This document shows positions 15,386 through 23,425 of a DNA stretch of 36,378 bases, piece after piece. Each line of letters opens with the position of its first letter. Position 1 is the stretch's first letter. The position numbers and the translations under genes were made by a program. The DNA is from Myxococcales bacterium (lineage in GTDB: Bacteria > Myxococcota_A > Polyangia > Polyangiales > Polyangiaceae), in NCBI GenBank assembly GCA_025351875.1, contig JANXVA010000223.1, forward strand, positions 1 to 36,378, read 5' to 3'. The notes under the pieces were generated by a model. The model saw only the letters and a program-made list of their open reading frames with translations, made no database searches and had not been told where the DNA came from.

Positions 15386-16762
15386 ATGACTGCTTCCGCC
15401 CCGAACGCCCGCATTCTCGTCGTCGACGATGACGCTGCATTGCGGGACACGATCGCAGACGGCCTTCGTGCGCATGGTCACGAGGTGACTGCGGCTGGAG
15501 CCGACGTTGCTTCGAACCTCGTTCGTGACCCTGCCCACGACGTGTTGGTGACGGACCTTCGCATGCCGGAGATCGACGGCATCAGTCTCCTCATGCTCTC
15601 GAAGCAGATCGTCCCAGAGCGGCCGGTGATCGTGATGACGGCGTTCGGTGCGGTCGACACCGCGGTTGATTCCCTTCGTAAGGGAGCGTTCCACTACCTG
15701 CTCAAGCCGTTCAAAGTCGCGGAGCTCGACCTCGTCATCGGGCGCGGGCTCGAGGAGCGTGCGCTACGTCGGGAGACGCGTTCGCTGAAGCGCGCGCTCC
15801 GCCAACACTTCGCGCTCGACCAGCTCGTTTCGCAGAGCGACGCGATGCGGCAGGTGCGTGAGCTAATCGAGCGAATCGCCGATGCCGACGTGGCGACCCT
15901 CATGATCGGTGAGACGGGGACTGGCAAGGGAATGTTCGCGCGGGCACTTCATGCGGAGAGCGCGCGGGTGACGGCACCTTTCGTCTCCGTCAATTGCGCG
16001 GCGTTGCCCGACGCTCTTCTCGAGAGCGAGCTCTTCGGACATGTTCGGGGCGCATTCACGGGCGCTCACGCCGACCGTCGTGGACTGTTCGAGCAGGCGG
16101 ATGGCGGGATGCTCTTCCTCGACGAGATCGGCGACATGGCGTCGCCTCTACAGGCGAAGCTCCTCGATGTGCTCGAGCGGCGATGTATCCGTCCGCTCGG
16201 GTCGTCGCGCGAGAGGCCCGTCGATGTGCGCATCATCGCGGCGACGCATCGCGACCTCCGTAGCCGGATCGGCGCGGGGCTCTTCCGTGAGGACCTGCTC
16301 TATCGCCTGGAAGGTGTGGTCGTGGAGATCCCGCCGCTCCGGCACCGACGCGACGACATCCCCCCGCTCGTCGAGCGGTTCATCGATCAAGCGCGGGCGG
16401 TCAACCCTAGGGCGACGGTCGAGCGCTTCTCGGCCGACGCTATGAAGCGACTCCTTGAGTACGCATGGCCGGGCAATGTGCGCGAGCTGGAGAATGCCGT
16501 CGCGAGGGCGGTCCTCCTGGGTCGCGCGACCGAAGCGACGCTCGACGATCTTCCGCCCTCTCTCGGGATCAAGAAGCCGGGGCGATCTTCGGCCGATTTC
16601 GGTGACGAGATCGTTCCGGTTCGGGATCTGCAGCGGAGATACGCGATGTGGGCGCTCGAGCGGCTCGGTGGACGTAAGAATCTTACCTGCGAGAGGCTCG
16701 GCATCGACGCGAAGACCCTCAACAAGTGGCTCACCGTCGATGACACATCCCGGGATGACTGA
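15386..16762 (+). CDS. NtrC-family sigma-54-dependent response regulator of the efflux locus
   Basis: The product is 458 residues from ATG 15386 (GAAGG upstream). The receiver has VVDDD (14-16), phospho-acceptor Asp57 in VLVTDLRMP and Lys in LKPFKV. The AAA+ domain has Walker A GETGTGKG (about 175), canonical GAFTGA (about 222), Walker B MLFLDEIGDM and FREDLLYRLE. The C-terminal HTH is ERLGGRKNLTCERLGIDAKTLNKWL. Walker A ends GKG where most relatives have GKE. It is divergent from the efflux operon, and the intervening DNA holds a sigma-54-like promoter and twin dyads, so it probably activates the pump. It overlaps the kinase start at 16755 by 8 bp. It may also act on the sulfur operon downstream. 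Confidence 0.93.
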   Translation: MTASAPNARILVVDDDAALRDTIADGLRAHGHEVTAAGADVASNLVRDPAHDVLVTDLRMPEIDGISLLMLSKQIVPERPVIVMTAFGAVDTAVDSLRKGAFHYLLKPFKVAELDLVIGRGLEERALRRETRSLKRALRQHFALDQLVSQSDAMRQVRELIERIADADVATLMIGETGTGKGMFARALHAESARVTAPFVSVNCAALPDALLESELFGHVRGAFTGAHADRRGLFEQADGGMLFLDEIGDMASPLQAKLLDVLERRCIRPLGSSRERPVDVRIIAATHRDLRSRIGAGLFREDLLYRLEGVVVEIPPLRHRRDDIPPLVERFIDQARAVNPRATVERFSADAMKRLLEYAWPGNVRELENAVARAVLLGRATEATLDDLPPSLGIKKPGRSSADFGDEIVPVRDLQRRYAMWALERLGGRKNLTCERLGIDAKTLNKWLTVDDTSRDD

Positions 16763-18137
16763 GCACGCAAGCGTGATCGCGTGGACGCGAATGCATCTAG
16801 CCCGCTGGTGGCTCCAGATGTCGATGCTCTTTGCGATCGGTGCCGTCTTCGCGGCGGCGGCCTGGTCCGCCTCGGTGGAGCGAACAGCGGCGCTCGACGA
16901 CTTTTCTCACGAGCACGCTGCGCTCGCTTCCATCGTCGCCATCGACTTCGAGCACCGGTTCGCTGCGAGCGCCGTTGCGGCCAACGCGGACGGAACGCTC
17001 ACGGATGAGGCGGTTCTCGAGTTGATGCGCGGCGCGAGACGCCTCGAGGAGCGCGGCGACCTCACGATCCTCATTGCGCGTCCAGGGCAGCCTGGCTTTT
17101 TGACCACGGATCGACGGCTCATTCCTTCAGCGCGCCTTCGGTCGGCGCTGGACACCGAGAGCCGGACGACCACGATTCCTCGCGACGAGGCGGTCGCGTT
17201 CGGCCTCCCCCGACGCATGGCCGTGGGAGGCTTGGCCCGCGTGGCCACCGCTCATGGGGCTTGGGGAGTCGTCGTGCTCGCGTCGGCGGAGCGAATGCGA
17301 AACCGCGAGCAGCACGAGGCGTGGCGCCTCGGCCTCACCGTCCTCGTGGTGACCGCTCTCGTCGCGACGTTCGGCGGGCTTGCGCAGCGGCGACAACGGA
17401 GGCAGTTGGAGCTCCAGCGTCAGGTCGCGGTTTCCGCGCTGCAGCGGGAACGCGAAGCTCTGCTCGCCAAAGCGGACAAGATGGCCGCCCTCGCGGCACT
17501 GTCGACGGGCATCGCGCACGAGCTCGGAACCCCGCTCGGAGTCATCGTGGGCCGTATCGAACAGACACTCGACTGTATCGGCGAGGACGACCGAGTGACG
17601 ACGCCGCTGGGGATCGTGCTCGAACAGGTCAGTCGGATCCAAGCCATCGTCCGGGGATGTCTTGCCCTGGCGCGTGGCGATGCGCCGCACCTCGTACAGA
17701 GCTCGCCGAGGTCGCTCGCAAAGCACGCGATCGAGCTCGTACGGCATCGGTTCAACGACGCCGATGTCGCGCTCACGTGGGACGTCGATGCCGACCTGCC
17801 GGCAATCGCTTGTGAACCGTCTCTGTTCGAGCAAGCACTCGTCAACGTTCTCCTCAACGCGTGTCAGGCCACGCCTGCACGCGGAGCGGTTCGGCTCCAC
17901 GTCTCATCACTCGGAAAGCGGGTGCTCTTCGTGGTGGACGACGATGGCGTCGGCATTGCCGAGGATGTCGCCCAGCGAGCCACGGAGCCATTCTTCAGCA
18001 CGAAGCGTGAGGAGGGAGGATCCGGTCTCGGGCTGACGATTGCGCGCGAGATCATCACTCACCACGCCGGTACGCTCACGCTGGCGCGGCGTGATGGCGC
18101 GCGAGGCACTCGGGCCGTCATCGCGGTTCACGCATGA
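16755..18137 (+). CDS. Membrane sensor histidine kinase, partner of the 15386 regulator
   Basis: A 460-residue kinase starts at ATG 16755, overlapping the regulator's end by 8 bp; ATG 16743 is an alternative. The order is membrane helix 1 (about 15-38, LQMSMLFAIGAVFAAAAWSA), a periplasmic sensor of about 145 residues, helix 2 (about 197-215, LGLTVLVVTALVATFGGLA), a coiled-coil linker, and HisKA with the phospho-acceptor His in GIAHELGTPLG (about 255). The ATPase domain follows with N box NVLLNACQATPARG, G1 DDDGVGIAED, F box EPFFSTKRE and G2 GSGLGLTIA. All motifs are intact. The ligand is unknown; position next to an efflux pump and a sulfur operon suggests envelope or toxic-compound sensing. 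Confidence 0.92.
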   Translation: MTEHASVIAWTRMHLARWWLQMSMLFAIGAVFAAAAWSASVERTAALDDFSHEHAALASIVAIDFEHRFAASAVAANADGTLTDEAVLELMRGARRLEERGDLTILIARPGQPGFLTTDRRLIPSARLRSALDTESRTTTIPRDEAVAFGLPRRMAVGGLARVATAHGAWGVVVLASAERMRNREQHEAWRLGLTVLVVTALVATFGGLAQRRQRRQLELQRQVAVSALQREREALLAKADKMAALAALSTGIAHELGTPLGVIVGRIEQTLDCIGEDDRVTTPLGIVLEQVSRIQAIVRGCLALARGDAPHLVQSSPRSLAKHAIELVRHRFNDADVALTWDVDADLPAIACEPSLFEQALVNVLLNACQATPARGAVRLHVSSLGKRVLFVVDDDGVGIAEDVAQRATEPFFSTKREEGGSGLGLTIAREIITHHAGTLTLARRDGARGTRAVIAVHA

Positions 18138-18178
18138 AAACCTGAGGGCGAAACGTCCCACTGATCACACACGGTGCC

Positions 18179-18194
18179 ACGCACGACCTTTGCA
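18179..18194 (+). promoter_or_regulatory. Sigma-54-like element before the sulfur operon
   Basis: ACGCACGACCTTTGCA matches TGGCACG-N4-TTGCA at every defined position except the first two (AC for TG). Spacing to the -12 GC is exact. The predicted start at about 18204 leaves a leader of about 23 nt containing the AGGAGAAA ribosome site. The lost first G of the -24 GG weakens the call. Confidence 0.4.
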
Positions 18195-18226
18195 TCCTCG
18201 CAGTCGTCATCGTCAGGAGAAACGAC

Positions 18227-18757
18227 ATGGTCGCGCTTCGAGCAAAAAGTTGGTCTCCCTACGCCGTCGGCGCGGCGCTCGGTGTGCTCAGCTGGTTCGC
18301 GTTCGCGACGGCGGACCACGGACTCGGCATCACGACCGCGTTCGAGAACACGGCGGCTCTCCTCCTGAAGCCGCAACTTCCCGCGGGCCACGCGTACCTC
18401 ACGGCGCCCGGGAAGACGGCGAAGATCGATTGGGAGTGGATGCTGGTCATCGGCGTGTTCATCGGCGCCGCGCTCAGCGCGCGCCTGTCGCATGATGCTA
18501 CGAAGCTGCGCGTGCCTGAGCTCTGGCGTTCGCGCTTCGGCTCCTCGGTGCACAAGCGCTTCCTCGCCGCATTCATCGGCGGCGCGATGATGATGGTCGG
18601 CGCGCGGCTGGCCCAAGGCTGCACCAGCGGCCACGGGATCACCGGGGCCCTTCAGCTCGCCGTGTCCAGCTGGGTCTTCGTCGTCGTGATGTTCGGCGCC
18701 GGAGCGCTGGTGGCGCTCGCTCTTTACGGAAAGAAGGATCACTCCGATGTTCGATAG
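18227..18757 (+). CDS. YeeE/YedE-family sulfur transporter, N-terminal half protein
   Basis: The product is 176 residues from ATG 18227 behind AGGAGAAA. It is a membrane protein with about four helices and the diagnostic YeeE/YedE motif ARLAQGCTSGHGITGALQ at about residues 128-145, with Cys in GCTSGHG. In characterised members (YeeE/TsuA) conserved cysteines relay thiosulfate through the inner membrane. Here the family is split into two short genes. It overlaps the second half (18747) by 11 bp, so the two probably assemble together. Transport of thiosulfate or a related sulfur species is family knowledge; direction and exact substrate are unknown. Confidence 0.88.
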   Translation: MVALRAKSWSPYAVGAALGVLSWFAFATADHGLGITTAFENTAALLLKPQLPAGHAYLTAPGKTAKIDWEWMLVIGVFIGAALSARLSHDATKLRVPELWRSRFGSSVHKRFLAAFIGGAMMMVGARLAQGCTSGHGITGALQLAVSSWVFVVVMFGAGALVALALYGKKDHSDVR

Positions 18758-19349
18758 TCCGATCAAGCTGATTCTCGGACTGCTCACCGGCATCGTCTTC
18801 GGATTCTTGGTCCAGAAGGGCCGGGCGACGAAGTACGAGGTCATCGTCGATCAGTTTCGCCTCCGCGACTGGACGGTCGTCAAGATCATGGGCACCGCCG
18901 TGATCGTCGGCAGCGTCGGCGTCGCTGCCCTCGCTTCCGCAGGAATGACGACGCTCTCGATCAAGCCGATGCTCGTGGGCGGCGTGGTCGTCGGCGCCGT
19001 GCTCTTCGGGTCGGGCGTAGCGATCCTGGGCTACTGCCCTGGCACCAGCGTCGCCGCGGCGGGTGAGGGCAGGCGCGACGCGATGGTCGGCGTCCTCGGC
19101 ATGTTCGCCGGGGCGGTTGCGTTCGTCTCGGCCTATCCGCTGCTGAAGCCCGTCATCAATGGCCTCGGCGACGCGGGAAAGATCACGCTTCCGCAGATCA
19201 CGCACACCTCACCGTGGGTCTGGGTAGCAGGGCTCGTCGGCGTCGCTGTCGCGGTGGCGGTGCTTCAGAAGCGGAAGCGCCTCGTCCGCCGGGTTCACGG
19301 AAACGGAAGCGCAGCAACAACGGGCCGCGCCGCCCACGCCAACCCGTAG
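18747..19349 (+). CDS. YeeE/YedE-family second half (DUF6691)
   Basis: The product is 200 residues from ATG 18747 (AAGAAGG site), overlapping the previous gene. It has about five helices and the half-specific motif VAILGYCPGTSVAAAGEGRRDA, whose GYCPGT cysteine is the counterpart of GCTSGHG in the other half. The C-terminus is a short basic tail (KRKRLVRRVHGNG). It resembles the protein at 20086-20661 closely (LLTGIVFGFLVQKGR against LLTGVAFGVLLQRGR), so the locus once held two complete YeeE pairs. It should form the second half of the sulfur channel. Confidence 0.88.
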   Translation: MFDSPIKLILGLLTGIVFGFLVQKGRATKYEVIVDQFRLRDWTVVKIMGTAVIVGSVGVAALASAGMTTLSIKPMLVGGVVVGAVLFGSGVAILGYCPGTSVAAAGEGRRDAMVGVLGMFAGAVAFVSAYPLLKPVINGLGDAGKITLPQITHTSPWVWVAGLVGVAVAVAVLQKRKRLVRRVHGNGSAATTGRAAHANP

Positions 19350-19363
19350 ATCAGGAGAATCGG

Positions 19364-20086
19364 ATGTTCTTCAAGCGCATCAAGACGCCCGGAATCGCCC
19401 ACGCGGCCTACGTGATCGGCAACGAGGGCGAAGCGGCAGTCGTCGACCCGCGCCGCGACATCGACGAGTACCTCGCTGCGGCCCGCGCTGAAGACCTGAC
19501 GATCAAGTACGTGATCGAGACCCACCGCCAGGAAGACTTCGTGATCGGCTCAGCCGAGCTCGCGCGCGTGACGGGCGCGAAGATCGTCAACGGTCGTCAC
19601 GAGCTCTTCGGTCACGGCGACATCCGCCTCGAAGACGGCGAGGACTTCTCGTTCAAGGGCCTGCGCCTCCGGGCGCTGCACACGCCGGGGCACACGCCGG
19701 AGAGCATGTGCTACGCGGTCTTCATCCCCGACTCGCCCGATCGGGCGTGGGGCATCTTCTCGGGCGACACGCTCTTCATCGGTGAAGCGGGGCGCACCGA
19801 TCTCCCCGATCCGAAGAAGACGGGCCAAAACGCTGGCCTCCTCTACGACATGATTCACGAGAAGCTGCTGCCGCTCGGCGACCAGGCGATGCTCTTCCCG
19901 GCGCATGGCTCCGGCTCGGTGTGCGGCGGCAACATCGCCGAGCGCGACGAGTCCAAGGGCTGTACGAGCGGGCACGGTCTCACGGGCTGCATGCAGCTTG
20001 CGGTATCGAGCTGGGTGTTCACGCCACTCATGTTCGCGAACGCTACGCTCGCCGCGCGCGCGCTGTTCGGGAAAGGAGCGAAGTGA
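19364..20086 (+). CDS. Persulfide dioxygenase-like MBL protein fused to a YeeE C-terminal tail
   Basis: The product is 240 residues from ATG 19364 (AGGAGAA site). Residues 1-199 are an ETHE1-like MBL domain: ETHRQEDFVIGSAELAR in place of HxHxDH, then HTPGHTPESMCY, SGDTLFIGEAGRTDLPD and PAHGSGSVCGGNI. The first His, the HTPGHT His and the GDTLF Asp, which bind the single iron in human ETHE1 (His79, His135, Asp154), are all kept, so persulfide oxidation to sulfite is plausible. After AERDE the sequence switches to SKGCTSGHGLTGCMQLAVSS, the end of a YeeE protein with one membrane helix. The remainder of the dioxygenase and about 130 residues of that YeeE are absent. The stop overlaps the next start (TGATG). 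Confidence 0.8.
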   Translation: MFFKRIKTPGIAHAAYVIGNEGEAAVVDPRRDIDEYLAAARAEDLTIKYVIETHRQEDFVIGSAELARVTGAKIVNGRHELFGHGDIRLEDGEDFSFKGLRLRALHTPGHTPESMCYAVFIPDSPDRAWGIFSGDTLFIGEAGRTDLPDPKKTGQNAGLLYDMIHEKLLPLGDQAMLFPAHGSGSVCGGNIAERDESKGCTSGHGLTGCMQLAVSSWVFTPLMFANATLAARALFGKGAK

Positions 20087-20661
20087 TGGTCGCCGCGGCC
20101 AACGACTCGAACGGCAAGCGCGTGCTTGGTCTCCTCACGGGCGTCGCTTTTGGCGTCCTCCTACAGCGCGGGCGCCTCGCACGCTACGACGTGATTCTGG
20201 GACAGCTCCTGCTTCGCGACGGTCGCGTGGTGAAGGCGATGGGCTCGGCGGTGGCGGTGGGCGCGATCGGCGTGCACGCGCTCCTCCGGAGAGGCCTGAC
20301 GAAGAAGGAGATCAAGCCGATGAAGGTCGGAGGGATCGTGGGTGGCGCCGCGCTGTTCGGAGTAGGCCTCGCGCTCCTCGGGTATTGCCCGGGCACCGCA
20401 GTCGCCGCGCTCGGAGAAGGCCGACGCGACGCGCTTGCGGGCGTGGTCGGCATGCTCCTCGGAGCCGGAGCTTTCGTGGCGCTCTATCCGAAGCTGAAGC
20501 CGGCGCTCAGCGCAGGCGGCGACTTCGGTAAAGTGATGTTGCCCGGAGCGACGGCGTCCGCCGACTGGGCGTGGGTGACATGCTTGGCTGGTGCGGCACT
20601 CACCGCAGGTGGCGCAGCCGAGCTTGCGCCGGTCCTGCAGCGTCAGTTGAGCAGCACTTGA
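20086..20661 (+). CDS. YeeE/YedE-family second half (DUF6691), second copy
   Basis: The product is 191 residues from ATG 20086, which shares its A with the TGA of the chimera; GAAAGGAGCG lies upstream. It has about five helices with ALLGYCPGTAVAALGEGRRDA and IKPMKVGGIVGGAALFG, parallel to the 18747 protein. Its own partner would have been the YeeE whose tail is now fused to the dioxygenase, so this half has lost its proper mate. It might pair with the 18227 protein or with the fused helix. Last gene of the operon; 97 bp with no recognisable feature separate it from the convergent VIT gene. Confidence 0.87.
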   Translation: MVAAANDSNGKRVLGLLTGVAFGVLLQRGRLARYDVILGQLLLRDGRVVKAMGSAVAVGAIGVHALLRRGLTKKEIKPMKVGGIVGGAALFGVGLALLGYCPGTAVAALGEGRRDALAGVVGMLLGAGAFVALYPKLKPALSAGGDFGKVMLPGATASADWAWVTCLAGAALTAGGAAELAPVLQRQLSST

Positions 20662-20758
20662 ACGCCGGACTGGTGCCAGGTCCACTGCACTGGTGCGGTC
20701 CGCTCCGTCCGCTCGGGACACGCTTCCGGCACGATGGTCGTCCCGTCGTCGAGCATCG

Positions 20759-21460
20759 CTAGCCGATACCTGCGGCACCGAGCAGGTGCCCGATGAGGGC
20801 GGTCGTTGCCATTGCTACCGCACCTCCGAGCGAGACGCGCAAGGACGCTCGGCCGACCGGCGCTCCCCCGAGCCTACCGCCCAACGCGCCCAGCAGTGCG
20901 AGACCAACGAGACTCACGACTGCGATCGCGGCGACGCGGACTGACGCGGGCGCGAGGACGAGCGCCAGGAGGGGCAGTAGCGCAAGCGCGGCGAAGCTCG
21001 CCGCAGACACGGCCGCGGCCTGCAGCGGACGCGCCATCGTGGACTCGTGGAGGCCTAGCTCGTCGCGCATGTGCGCGTCGAGTCGACGCCCATCGGCGCT
21101 GAGCTGTTCGGCAACCTTCATCGCGAGCTCGGCGTCGAGCCCACGTCGCCGGTAGAGCGCGGCCAACTCCTCGAGCTCGCCTTTGGGATCGACCGCAAGC
21201 TCTTGCGTCTCCCGAGCGATGTCGGCAAGCTCCGCATCGCGCTGCGAGCTCACTGAGACGTACTCGCCAGCGGCCATCGAGAGAGCGCCGGCGACGAGAC
21301 CCGCGACGCCCGCGACGAGCGTGGCTTCCTTCGTCCCGTGGGCCGCCGCGACGCCTATCATCAGGCTTGCGGTCGAGACCACGCCGTCGTCGGCTCCGAG
21401 CACGGCGGCGCGCAGCCAGCCTCCGCGCTCCCCCACGTGGCGCTCGGGATGTCGTTTCAT
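20759..21460 (-). CDS. VIT1/CCC1-family metal transporter
   Basis: The product is 233 residues from ATG 21460; earlier in-frame starts add a non-conserved leader. The family signature is GWLRAAVLGADDGVVSTASL, with LVAGALSMAAGEYVSVSSQ in helix 2. A cytosolic Glu-rich metal-binding domain follows at about 75-140 (DAELADIARETQELAV, GELEELAALYRRRG), then three C-terminal helices. VIT/CCC1 proteins move Fe2+ or Mn2+ out of the cytosol in exchange for protons. It is the last gene of the minus-strand metal array, 17 bp after the previous gene. Iron or manganese handling would complement the upstream nickel/cobalt/zinc exporters. Confidence 0.9.
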   Translation of the reverse strand: MKRHPERHVGERGGWLRAAVLGADDGVVSTASLMIGVAAAHGTKEATLVAGVAGLVAGALSMAAGEYVSVSSQRDAELADIARETQELAVDPKGELEELAALYRRRGLDAELAMKVAEQLSADGRRLDAHMRDELGLHESTMARPLQAAAVSAASFAALALLPLLALVLAPASVRVAAIAVVSLVGLALLGALGGRLGGAPVGRASLRVSLGGAVAMATTALIGHLLGAAGIG

Positions 21461-21477
21461 GCGCCCGTGTTTACCAC

Positions 21478-21984
21478 TCAGCGGGCCGTCAGCGCCACGG
21501 CGCACGTCGCCGCGTCCAGTGTGCGGGCGAGCCAGCCGGTGATGCAGCGATCCTCGACGCCGCCCCCGGTCCAGATGGCGAGCCCCTTGTGCTTCTCCGT
21601 TCCACGCGCCTTGCGCACGAGCGTGAGGCGCTCGGGCGCGGCGCCGCCTTCCATGACCACCTGGCTCATCTTCTCGGGCTCGAGCGCGACGAGCGATTGC
21701 AACGTGGCGTCGTACTCGGCCACCGTTGTCGTCCCGAGCTTCGACGTCGGTCGATCCCCACCGAGGGATCCGGCGTGCCGGACCTCCTCCCAGCGGCGCG
21801 AGGCCGTCGACACGATGTCGACCGACGCCGCCGACACGACGTCGACGAGATAGCGTCCGTCGACGCTCCAGCCGGCAGCGCGTTCATCAGCGAGCTGGCT
21901 CACGAGCGTCGCCGCCGCCGCATCGTGCACCACGGCGTCGGGGCCGCTCGACAAGTGATCACTCGGCGAGGTTCGTCTCGTCAC
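21478..21984 (-). CDS. Hypothetical soluble protein in the metal array
   Basis: The frame from GTG 21984 encodes 168 residues with the strong third-position GC bias of its neighbours, so I take it as real. No family is recognised. It appears soluble and mixed alpha/beta with no signal peptide, membrane helix or Cys/His cluster (two Cys only, in VEDRCITGW and DAATCAVAL). The most conserved-looking stretch is DATLQSLVALEPEKMSQVVM at about 92-111. It lies between the MFS and VIT genes on the same strand with gaps of 38 and 17 bp. Start uncertain. Confidence 0.6.
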   Translation of the reverse strand: MTRRTSPSDHLSSGPDAVVHDAAAATLVSQLADERAAGWSVDGRYLVDVVSAASVDIVSTASRRWEEVRHAGSLGGDRPTSKLGTTTVAEYDATLQSLVALEPEKMSQVVMEGGAAPERLTLVRKARGTEKHKGLAIWTGGGVEDRCITGWLARTLDAATCAVALTAR

Positions 21985-22022
21985 CGGTCAGCCGCGACGT
22001 CCCGCATGATCCAGCGCGCCGG

Positions 22023-23303
22023 TCACGCTCGCGGAGAGTGTACGTGCGGACCTCGTCGGCTCTTGTTCAACCACGCAAGCAGCGTGATCAGCAGGCACGC
22101 CACGCCTGCAACAGTGAACGTCCACGGCGTACCCCAACGCGCGGCTGCATGTCCGACGACGGGATACGTGACGAGCCAGCAGGCGTGCGTGAGCGCGAAG
22201 TGGGCCGCGTAGACCTTGCCGCGCTCCTCGGGGAAGGAGTGCTCCGCAAGGAGCGTGGACGACGGAATGGCGACGAGCGCCTGGCCGGCGCCCAGGATTG
22301 CCCAGAGCACCGCGAGCACGGCCAGCGGTGGGATCAGGATCCCCGGCAGGAGGACGCCTCCAAGGCACAGTCCACCGGCCAGGAGCGCGCGCCTCCCCCA
22401 CGCGTGCCGCGTCGCATGAAGGCTGGCCTTCTCGGACTTTCCTCGCTCGTACCGGCCAGTCAGCCAGCTCAGAACGACCGCCGTGACGGCGGACCCGAGA
22501 CCGACTGCCGCCATGACCATCGACACGGCCGTCTCTCCGCGTCCGAGCACGTCGCGCACGTAGGCGACCGTGGTGACGATCGCGACCGCACCGGCCGTCG
22601 CCTCGACGAAGCTCAGGATGATCGCCTGGCGCAGGGATGCCTCGCGCAGGATCACCCGCGAACCATGCGTGATCTCGGAAGCAAAGGTCCGCAGGGAAAG
22701 GCGCTGCGCAGTCTGCGTCGCGACCGGCACGACCGCGAACGTGACGAGCGACGCCGACGCGAGATACGTGAAGGCGTCGAACCAGAACACCCATTGTGCG
22801 CCAACGAGCGCCACGATGACGGCGGCTGCCGCTGGTGCGGCGACCGCCTCCACGTCGACGGCGACGCGCGACAGCGACAACGCCTGGACGAGGTGAGCCT
22901 CTCCGACGACCGCAGGCACGCTCGCCTCGTACGTCGGCGTGAAGAACGCGGTGACTGCGTTGAGGAGGAAGATCAGCGCGTAGATGTGCCAGAGCGCGGT
23001 CGCGAACGGCAGCGCCAGGAGCAGTGCAGCACGAAGCAGATCCGACACGATGAGGATCGCCTTGCGGTTCGTACGGTCCGCCAGCACGCCGGCAGGCTGC
23101 GAGAAAATCAGAAAGGCGAGGATCCGCAGCGTGAGCGCGTTGCCCAGGACTGCAGTTCCCGCTCCGGCGCCGGCCATGCGGTAGGCAAAGAGCGCGAGGC
23201 CAATCGTCGTCGCTCCACTACCGACGAGAGAAATGATCTGCGCCGTGAAGAGGAGCACGAAGCTCCGGTTTCGCCAGAGGCTGAGGGGCGCGGTCGCGTT
23301 CAT
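22023..23303 (-). CDS. MFS exporter (EntS/MFS_3-like)
   Basis: A 426-residue major facilitator protein with 12 predicted helices. It begins LSLWRNRSFVLLFTAQIISL, as MFS_3/EntS-like exporters do, and carries the helix 2-3 loop motif FSQPAGVLADRTNRKAIL (G-x-L-a-D-R-x-x-R-k). A second loop is at RYERGKSEKASLH. The C-terminal tail is basic. Relatives export siderophores or drugs by proton antiport; the substrate here is unknown. ATG 23303 overlaps the stop of the 41-residue gene by ATGA, so its translation depends on the metal array. It could export a metal chelate, but that is speculation. Confidence 0.88.
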   Translation of the reverse strand: MNATAPLSLWRNRSFVLLFTAQIISLVGSGATTIGLALFAYRMAGAGAGTAVLGNALTLRILAFLIFSQPAGVLADRTNRKAILIVSDLLRAALLLALPFATALWHIYALIFLLNAVTAFFTPTYEASVPAVVGEAHLVQALSLSRVAVDVEAVAAPAAAAVIVALVGAQWVFWFDAFTYLASASLVTFAVVPVATQTAQRLSLRTFASEITHGSRVILREASLRQAIILSFVEATAGAVAIVTTVAYVRDVLGRGETAVSMVMAAVGLGSAVTAVVLSWLTGRYERGKSEKASLHATRHAWGRRALLAGGLCLGGVLLPGILIPPLAVLAVLWAILGAGQALVAIPSSTLLAEHSFPEERGKVYAAHFALTHACWLVTYPVVGHAAARWGTPWTFTVAGVACLLITLLAWLNKSRRGPHVHSPRA

Positions 23304-23425
23304 GATTCCCGTTCGCCCTCATCCGCGCGGAACATCGCGGAGCGTTCTGCCGTCAGATCGAAGAGCAGGGAATGAATGTCGGCGAGCCGTTCGCGATGGT
23401 CGGCGGTGGTCTCTTGAGCGGTCAT
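23300..23425 (-). CDS. 41-residue coupled small protein between CDF and MFS genes
   Basis: ATG 23425 shares bases with the CDF stop (ATGA), and its own TGA overlaps the MFS ATG (ATGA). The product reads MTAQETTADHRERLADIHSL, then LFDLTAERSAMFRADEGERE and a final Ser. It is charged and helical with no membrane segment and no Cys; two His lie in DHRERLADIH. Tight coupling on both sides and a clean reading frame argue it is a real gene, too short for ordinary gene callers. It might be a regulator or assembly factor for the transporters. No family is recognised. Confidence 0.6.
   Translation of the reverse strand: MTAQETTADHRERLADIHSLLFDLTAERSAMFRADEGERES

Noticed and set aside
21726-23375. 549-codon plus-strand frame
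   Set aside because: Highly charged antisense shadow of the MFS transporter and the hypothetical gene.
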